Source: Sarocladium kiliense (Eukaryota > Ascomycota > Sordariomycetes > Hypocreales > Sarocladiaceae). From it: DNA of 64,000 nucleotides. Made by a program: the position numbers and the translations under genes. Position 1 is the stretch's first letter, and every line of letters starts with the position of its first letter. The stretch is taken from contig JAUZTG010000020.1 of NCBI GenBank assembly GCA_030734395.1, forward strand, positions 1,116,001 through 1,180,000, in the 5' to 3' direction. Below are positions 56,185 to 64,000 of this stretch, piece by piece. The notes under the pieces were generated by a model, which was given only the letters and a program-made list of their open reading frames with translations, ran no database searches and was not told the DNA's origin.

Positions 56185-58993
56185 TCATCTCGCGAACAAG
56201 GAGCCTAACCGCTTTCCGTGGTAGTGGCGAGATAGCATAAGCTCCGGCAGGGCAACCGGCGCCGCCTCACGTCTGCCCAGGTCACTGTTCGTCTCATTCA
56301 AACCGCCGACTTGTCGAGATCCGAGCTCAATAGTGAAGTTCAGGAAGTTGATGGTCGTGTCGGTGCCAACGCTGAACTCTGATGCCTCCTCTGGGGTCAC
56401 GCCCCCAGCGTTGCGATCAGCCGAGCGGGTGAATAGTCTTTGTATCTGCCCCTGAGCGGTCTCGGCAGTGTTCGGATCTTGCTCCTGCAGGATGAACAGA
56501 ACCGCCACTCGCGCGAAGTCAATGACCTCTTCCGTCGCTACGAAGCCGCTATCGTCTTCTTCATTCTCTTCGCCCGCGTCGCCGGTACCTGTTGGCTGGC
56601 TTCCCGCTGTGGTCTGACTCGGCACTGCAGGTGCAGATGCCGTGTCCAGCACAAGCTCTGTGAGTGTTTCAAGGTTTTGTCTCCGGACCATGGGTCCGTC
56701 TACACCATCCACGAGAGTTGGAGCGGTAGTAATCATTGGCAAGGGCTCTGTGAGGGCCGTCACCGAAACGAAATCCTCGGCCTCCAGAGCAACGTTGAAG
56801 CCATCGTCCTTCACCGCAGCGATTGATTGTGTGTCTGATGAGGTTGAGCCAACTCGCACAGACCGCCCATTGAATGTGATAAGAGAGTTCTGGGCAATAC
56901 ATGACAGGTTCGCGGAGCTGAACTTGGCAAGGATCGCGGTTCCCGACAAAGGCACCGTGAAATTGTCAGCGGAGTGGGCAATGATGCGAGGCACCGACCG
57001 ACCAAGCGTGACATTCCGCACAGTTACCTCGCCGTTTGACGAGACAAGGTTCGTTGTGGTGCATCCCTGGGTGCCGCCAATCTCGCACTCTCGTCCAACA
57101 AAGCCAGCTGTGCATACACATGAGCAATTGCCCTGGGAAACCACGTTGGTGCCGCCGTTGCGGCACTCTAGATCGCTGCGGCACTGCTCCAGGCTCGTCA
57201 AAGCCTCAGCCTGGTTGCCAAGGTTCTTGAAGACGAAGAATTGAAGTGGCACAACAATGGCCGCAGCTATGGCGCATAGCACAAGAAGGACGACAATGAC
57301 GAACAGCCACATTGGCATGCCGCAACATCGCCGACCTTTCTTTTTGGTTGGTGCTTCATCAGCAGCCCCTTCCTTGTCCAGGCCGCGTTGTGTTTGTGCC
57401 ACTGGTCTCCCCGGAGCCAGCGGCCAAGATGTTGTGCGAAACCATGAGCTCCTAGTCTGGCGCCCTTCTTGCGCTGGAGGAGGGAACGCGGCCAACATGT
57501 CCGACAAGCCTGATTGATGCTTCTCGTCGACTGGATAAAAGTCAGTAATGTGTGAAGAAAGAAGGCAGCGTCTGTAACAAACTATAACACTTACGGGTAC
57601 CGTCTTTCTCTCCATCACGGCTCCCACTCGGCTCATCGAGAAAATCATTTAAATTGTCAAAACGACTGGCAGGACGTTTGCCTCTGTCCATCATCGCTGC
57701 AAGCCTTGTCGCACGGCGAATGAGATCCGGGAGACTGGTTATACTGCCTCTGGCCTCCATCTCACGCACAGCATCGATGTCCAGCTTTGGCGGCCGTTTC
57801 AGTCCTGAAAGACGGCTCGGCGGCTTAGGCGATGGAGTCATTTTTCGAAGGAGGCTAGGCCCCGAGCTCGCAGCTGCGTATGCACCCAACATTGCCTCTG
57901 GCGTCACCGGCACACCCTGCTCGCCTGGTGTTGACTCGGGAGATGGCTTCGCTGGAGGAGGTGTCGTTGAAGAGCTGCTGTCCTCTTCTCTGAAGCCGGT
58001 GCCTCCGCTGAATGGGGATGAAGATGGTGGTTGTAAACCTTTATTTTGGCCAGGAGCTCGGGTCACAACTAGCGCAGGCTTGCCTTTCTTTCCGATACTG
58101 GCGCTGCGAACAAGCTTGCTCTCATCCCCATAATCCTCGTAAGTAGATTCCCGGCTATGATCGGTTACAGAGTCGTCGTAGAACGCATCGCCGTAGCCTG
58201 GGCTCCCTGTGGGCGATGCCATATTGCGACCGTCGGGAATGACACCACTGGAAGCTCCCGAAACGTACGACCTTGAACGCGGGCTCTCTTCAGGGATCGG
58301 TGAAACATAAGAGGCGTGCGAATAAAATGAAGATGCGCCTCGTCGACTTGATGGAGGGGGGCCGAGATTGGCACTTCTCCTCGGCGCAGGTACTGCAGTT
58401 GCTGCGGCGGTCATACCGGGTTCCGGAAAATCCGGTATTGAGCCAACAGATGAAGTTGTGAGTCTGGATGACGGCGTCATGGGAGGCTGGCCGTCAGTGC
58501 CATAATCGTCTAGCTCCCCAGTGTCTCTGGCAAAGAAGACAGGAGTGGGCTCCTGAAGGCGAGACTGATCCACGATAGAAGGAACCACACTCGGTCGAGG
58601 TGGGCGTTGAGGGGCTTGCTGGGGTCGATTTGGAGGTGGTCGATATGATTCTCTGTCTCCTTGAGGCAACGGAGAAACCGGCGAGCTCGGGAGCGGCCAC
58701 TGGGGAATGCGGGTCGGTCTGGAGATGGGCTGCCCGGCTCGGCCCTCGATCTGTGGGGCGACTCGTGGTTTGTAAACCCTCTGAGGAGCGGCGTAAGGTG
58801 CTGGTGCCGGTCGTGATGGTGGAGGACTCAAGCCTCCCTGCGGCGGATCCTGTATCATCATCGGCGCCGGCTGACGGACTGGGTCTCCTTCTCGTGGCAG
58901 GCCGGCTTGTGCTCGCTCGCGTGCTCTCCTGACAGAGCCTGATGCCGACTGGAGCGGGCGGTCCATATTGCGTCCATCATATGGTTGGACCAT
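56185..58993 (-). CDS. Single-pass membrane protein with EGF-like ectodomain, function unknown
   Basis: Two exons (58993-57595 and 57530-56185) give 914 residues from the ATG at 58993; a second ATG at 58966 is nine codons in. The N-terminal 570 residues are cytosolic-type disorder rich in P, S, R and G, ending in conserved-looking 'SITSLPDLIRRATRLAAMMDRGKRPASRFDNL' and, across the intron, 'DEKHQSGLSDMLAAFPPPA'. A dibasic 'KKKGRRCCG' precedes one membrane span 'WLFVIVVLLVLCAIAAAIVVPLQFFVF'. Beyond it is a cysteine module 'CRNGGTNVVSQGNCSC' ... 'CTAGFVGREC' with EGF-like spacing, then about 260 residues with several N-x-S/T sites. Topology is probably N-in/C-out. Similar proteins are found across filamentous fungi and are sometimes called glycoproteins, without an established role. 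Possibly a cell-wall or surface sensor. Confidence 0.85.
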
Positions 58994-61900
58994 CTATGCT
59001 TTGGGCTTTAAAGCTCGACGCGAGATGCGCGGAGCGTCAGAGAATAAGAATTGGTTTCGCAAGCGTGGCCGATGCTTCTCAAGCCTGGCGATTCCCTCTG
59101 CTCCCCCTGTCCACCGTTGAATGTCGTACAGTCTGGGGTGCCCACTTCGAGTTGATGTGAAAGTTCGCATACGATTCGGAATTCGACGTCTAGTCGAAAT
59201 ATTGAGTGTAACCCGGAGCGGTCAACGGTTGGGTGTCTCAATTCATGGAAGTGGTTGCACAGTTGGAATGCGGTGTCAGGGCGTCGGCGTATGCAAGTGA
59301 AGGTGCTGTTGAACAAGGAAAGTGAACGAATGACTGGATGAATCCAAGAAAGCGACTGGAAGCGCTGCTGAAGGAAAGGATGCCGGTCGCTCGGGCGCGG
59401 CAAGCGAACTGCGAAAGAAACGAAAGAGGCGTGAGAAGAAGCGAAATCTGCAGAAGAAAGAAAGTGTGTCAGTGAGAAGTTTGGATAGACGAGACGATGG
59501 CTGAGCCTGCGCGATGGAGGCGTTGAGCCGGCCATAGATAGCACAGAGCGAGCAAGTCCTGCTGGCTGCGCTGGATGGATGACAGGGGGGATGCCTGTTG
59601 TTCGTCGAGGTCATAGTGGGCAAGCCGTGGGTAGAGCACATTGGTAGAAGCAAATGGACAGGGGTGAATGCAAGGGCCGCCGCGGGCCCGTGAGCTTGTA
59701 CTCTGGCACTACTCCGTATCCCGAAAGCCATCCACGCTCAAACAGCGAGCTGAGTGTTCAGAACAGTGTCCGTGGGCCATAAGAAGTCTGGTGCCAGGCC
59801 GACAGACAAGAGGGGCGCCGTCAAACGCGTTAACCCCATAGCCAGTCCACGATGAAGCAACCCACGGGGGGAGGGAGGAGGGGCGTTTCGAGTCTCAGGA
59901 CCAGCCGTGAGACATCGCGAGGGCCAGCAAACAGCCGTAGGCCAAGCCGTGGAGGTGTTTGCGTGTGTTCCGGATGTGAGGAAATGGGTGAGGATGAGCA
60001 GACAGGCCTCCGACAGGGCTTTGAAGGCAATAGAGAATGCATTTCACAGCATCACAGGCTATCACAGTTGTCTTACCTGACAAACCCGTTGCGGGTTCTT
60101 CGTGTCTCTTGGTTGAACGAGTGACTGGGATCGTGGGGGAGTCGGATGGTGTTTCAGGTCCGCGAATCGGGGCGAGCACAGTGTTTGAGATGGTAGAACT
60201 CGAAGGCGATCACGCACGGCGTCGAGGCGACGGTGCCGCAGAATGCTTGTCAATCGGATGATAATGAGCTTTTTGTTTGCTTGGTATGCTTCGGAGGAGT
60301 TCGTCTGGTGGGCAAGGTTTCCTCTGGTGCCGACTTGGGGTGGAAGCTGGCTGGGGAGAGAGAAAAAGGATGTGGCTTGGATGTCTTCAAGACAGCCGAG
60401 ACCAAGAAAACAAGAGAGAAAAAACAACAAAAAACGGGTAAAGAGGATTCCAAAAGCTCGGCAGAGAGGGATGGCCCAAGAAAGAACGCGCTGTCCGGAG
60501 AGAAGAGAGGGAAAAGAGCGAAGAGAGAGAGGGAAGATTTGGGACGAAGAGAAGCGAGAAGCCTCAAGCTCCAACTGGGGATGGTGGGTGCGCCTGCCTG
60601 TGGTTCAGTGCCCGACTTTGCACTGACGGAAGCGAGGGAAGGTCCGGAGCAAAGCGAAACCCTTGGAAATGGGAGGAGGCGCCGGCCTAGCTCGAGATAG
60701 ATGACTTCTGCAGTACCATCGAGGCACCATACGAGGTTACTGCACAAACAACGGCTACCGTATTGCTGTGCCTGTTTACTTTCATTTCCATGTGCAGCAC
60801 AAATAGATGGGGATCCAGGCTTTGACCAACAACTCTCTCAGCTCAGCCATTCACCACAAGCCTCAGCTGCTGTCTGTGCCTGCCTGTGCCTTGCATAAGT
60901 GCAGCGCCAATGCCCACGGGCCCCCTCACCAGGGCCGCCAGCGCTAGCAACGTTCCCTGGGATTCTCCTGTTTAGCGCTGCTAGGGACGTCTGATCGCTG
61001 TCACCTGCTCCACCCGCTGGCAGCTGTTCCTGACGGTTCCTGCCTGTTCCTGCCGGATGTGACCTCACTATTTACGGTGCGCTGTTGCTCCCACCTGAAT
61101 TATACATAGGCTGGACCATCACCACCAGCCTCACTCGCTTCTGCACGCTTTGGCACTCACCGCCCTCGCTTCCCAAAGTATTGGCTCATCACCAGAACCA
61201 ATGTTCATGTTTGGGCATTCCCTCTTCTCTTCCAGGCTCCGCCTCATCCTCATACGCCTTTAGCTCCGACTGCAGTATGCGGCCACACATCGTGCCTTCG
61301 CGTCCTCATCTCATCTCCTTGGCCCCTGGCTTGAGCAGCGACTACCTACTGTATGTACTCCATACAGGTAGTGTACTAGACGAATGCACACACTCTCGGA
61401 GCCCTTATAACAGTGGGCCAAGGACCCTGGCAGCCTTTCCATCGCGTGTCTCGGGATCACGCACATCTTGCCCCTGGTTATCCGGCGCCAACCACTTTAA
61501 CATTTTCAGAACATATCAGATGGATTAGCGGCCAGCACACGCTCTTCGTCCATCTGATCGTCAGCATCGTCAATGCTTCACAACACTTTTTGGCCCCCTA
61601 GGTCGACCTGCATAGGCAGTGATGCGCAGGACTGCCGGCATGGCCAATCTGCGGCCACCCAATCGACAGTCTCTTTTACAGCCATCACTTCACCACGCTA
61701 CGTATGCGCGGACAGAGTACATTCGGCCCCGGCAGCGGCCGACCATTGGATCGTTTGCATCAGGGTAGGTAGACAAGGGTCCCCGGCTTAATCGGTCAAT
61801 CCCAAACACTAGCGTCTTGATCGCTGCATCACCCGGCGCGACCTCCATCGTCTCAAAGCACCCAGCTGACCCGATTCTTGTTCTCCCACAGGCGCAAGCA

Positions 61901-63753
61901 CTCCTGGGAAGACATCCTTCCGATGCATTCCATCGTGCCAGCACATGGTGCTTTGGCAGCTTGAGCACCCGAACCTTTCGGCTGGCCCGGGATGATGCAT
62001 TCTGGCGTCCAAACCATCGTCTCCCCCACCACGCGAAGGAGACTTCTTCGCTTCCTAATTCCAGGCCCCTGGTGCCACCACGATGAGCTGAGCAAGCTTT
62101 CCAGAAGCATGCAATGTGCAAGGTTGTGGGACCTGGTCCACAGATGGGATGTCGCTCATCATGGGGATCATTGATCGCCGTATGGGCTTTTTGCTAAACT
62201 TTACGCAGGCACCCATGATTAGGCTAAGTGATGCTGGAGAACAAGCGTGTCCCTGAAGTTGCGAATGCCTTCAAAAGGACGCCCAGCATTCAGGGGGTTT
62301 CGCTTCCGCTGCGCCGCTTTGCACGGCTTCACTATACACCGTCTTCCCGCTCCCTCCCTCGTCGCCGGTCCAGAGCAGTCTCTTCTGCGGGATGACGCTC
62401 TTTGTAACGCAAGCTCCATGGCACATCTGCTCTTGTTCATCATTTGAGCTTAGTTTGGAACCTGAAGTCACCCGCCAGAACGGCTAACATCGATTCCCAC
62501 ACCCGCCAGCTTATTGACACCAACGCTAATCTCAATCTCGCACTGTTGCGTCCTTAATTTCAACCCGCGCTTGAACTGTGGCCCCGGACCAGACAGGTGC
62601 CTCCCCTTTGTACCTCCCATCTGGGCTGGCTTCATTGCTCCGAGGTCAACAGCCTCCAACAGAAAAACGTGGCTTCTCGACTATCGCAGGTGGAGGGGGT
62701 CGGGCTTGCATATGCTAATGATAGCTCGGGCATCACCACAGCTGGTGGGTACGCCACAACCCATCACACAACGTTTGCTAATAATACAGCGCCACCACGC
62801 ATCTTCAAAACCGTTCGCCCAGCTGCACGCTTCCACGCCTGCAAGACTCCACGAACCCCTATTCTGCCTGTTCCTGCAACTATCGGTCCGGTGGCGCGAT
62901 GCGCTTGTCGTGTGGTCGATTGCCGATGTCACCTGGCAGTAGCCAAGGGGAACACGCAACTTGTACTCACCGAGACTTCCAGGCCAATACGAGTACAATC
63001 AATGTTTGGCAGCTCCAGGTTGAGACCATTCAGGGTTTGATATTGCTCACAGATGACAAACCCTAAAGACCAAGCAAATTTATACGCTCTCTCCTGTAAG
63101 AAGAGGCTTGGGCAAATTGCAGTGCAGTCAACCCGCTCTTCAGGTTGATTGCTGGAGATTACGCCAGCCTGTTGTGAGTGTGAACGAGTGACATCCCCGG
63201 CCCCGCTCCGTAAGAAAGAACGTGGTTCATGGTAGTGAGACAGTCAGATTTCTGAAACGGGTTTTCATTCGGGTTGTCACCGATGTGCGGAAGTAAAGCA
63301 ATGACGCTGACGCGCTTGGCCGTGATGTTGGACCACGGTGGCCGGAAATGCTAGTTACAGGGTAGGATCATTTTGAGAACGACGACCTCGGGCGCAGGCC
63401 AATGCACCATCCCTGAATATCTGTTCTATCATTACTCAGTGTAATGTGAACACGTCATAGTATCTCGCTGTATCCGTTAATGAATAAGGCAGGTCATGTG
63501 GTGGTGATGCTCCAAAGTTCACCGAGCTGTGCACGATATACCAAATAGCTACCCTATCACACCACTACTTCAGATCGGAGGACTGATCGTCGATTGGCAA
63601 ATTCAAACCAGATAGCTTGTCATGAGAATCAACTTGCTCGCCAAATGAGGTTACCAAACAGACATGCTGGACTCATTCAAGCCGCTTCAAACATGGTCAT
63701 TATCCGTACTCCTGGATCATCTCCAACTGCGGCACTCTTCTCGACCTCACTCT
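58994..63753. other. 4.8-kb gene-poor region
   Basis: No supported gene on either strand. Frames up to 178 residues (59008-60747) are antisense/sense pairs of purine- or CT-rich DNA. A purine-rich tract spans about 60400-60560. The region next to 58993 should hold the promoter of the EGF-type gene. Transcripts without long ORFs cannot be excluded. Confidence 0.4.
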
Positions 63754-63980
63754 CTACGCAAGGTAAAACACCTCCTCAACAGGCTTCCACCATGGCGGAT
63801 CCCCAGACTCGGAGCTCGTCGCTCCCTCGACCAGAGTCTCCTGCCACGAGTCGGTCATCTTCCACCACTCGCGGACCTTGGGGTTGGCGCGCATGCGTTC
63901 CATGTCGGCGGCGAAGTCGTAACGGACGTATCTGAAGGTGGAGAAGAGGATGGAGGTATCTTTGTCGTAGAAGATGCTGT
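63754..63980 (-). CDS. L-rhamnose mutarotase-like protein (partial, C-terminal exon)
   Basis: The window edge cuts this gene. The last exon reads on the minus strand from about 63980 to the TAG at 63756-63754 and encodes about 75 residues. Its sequence matches the C-terminal half of the YiiL/RhaU (DUF718) family: 'SIFYDKDTSILFSTFRYVRYD', then 'MERMRANPKVREWWKMTDSWQE' and 'PPWWKPVEEVFYL', with the conserved W-W, 'TD' and E-E-V-F end. The enzyme interconverts alpha and beta rhamnose. Upstream, 'ctgacacttggaggaacag' (63999-63981) looks like a branch site and acceptor, so the remaining exon(s) lie beyond 64000. Confidence 0.8.
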
Positions 63981-64000
63981 CTGTTCCTCCAAGTGTCAGC

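Noticed and set aside
1..64000. CRISPR arrays, rRNA, transposases, retroelements or viral genes
   Set aside because: No array-like repeats, no rRNA core words and no transposase, integrase or reverse-transcriptase motifs seen on either strand.

Overview
The window is nuclear DNA from a filamentous ascomycete fungus (Pezizomycotina). Genes are multi-exon with short introns (about 50-90 nt; GT..AG ends, often an RCTAAY-like branch site just before the acceptor). The gene set also fits: two Zn2Cys6 regulators, an AA9 lytic polysaccharide monooxygenase, a Cti6-type PHD protein, an AreA/GATA-like DUF protein, and a linked isovaleryl-CoA dehydrogenase/methylcrotonyl-CoA carboxylase pair. I cannot name the genus. 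I resolved 23 protein genes by joining exons by hand and checking reading phase at every junction; one is cut by the right edge and one carries a frame break.

Layout. 0.2-8.3 kb is mostly housekeeping: VPS34 PI3-kinase, a proline-rich repeat protein, mitochondrial enoyl reductase ETR1, and an acetylglutamate kinase-NAT protein that lacks the usual C-terminal AGPR half of fungal ARG5,6. 8.4-28.2 kb looks accessory: an SDR with a frame break, a secreted AA9 LPMO, a small disordered protein, a second SDR divergent from a Zn2Cys6 regulator, a BOR1/SLC4-type anion transporter, an uncharacterised polytopic membrane protein, a secreted six-cysteine protein with a Kex2-type site, and a second Zn2Cys6 regulator. 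28.6-46 kb returns to conserved cell-biology genes: MTG1 GTPase, CTI6 chromatin reader, a conserved protein with a C-terminal CxxC motif, a 1516-residue disordered protein (possibly eisosome Seg1-like), and a protein with an AreA-like GATA_AreA domain.

48-59 kb holds a mitochondrial-type SDR (D-arabinitol dehydrogenase-like), then the leucine-degradation pair IVD and MCCB transcribed divergently from a 422-bp shared promoter containing a perfect TCGG-N6-CCGA palindrome, then a single-pass membrane protein with an EGF-like ectodomain. About 4.8 kb with no recognisable gene follows, and the window ends inside an L-rhamnose mutarotase-like gene on the minus strand.

I found no rRNA, convincing tRNA, CRISPR array, transposon or viral sequence. 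The most interesting points are the kinase-only ARG5,6 relative, the shared promoter and palindrome of the leucine pair, the secreted six-Cys protein, and the AA9 intron that splits the gene directly after the copper-ligand histidine codon.
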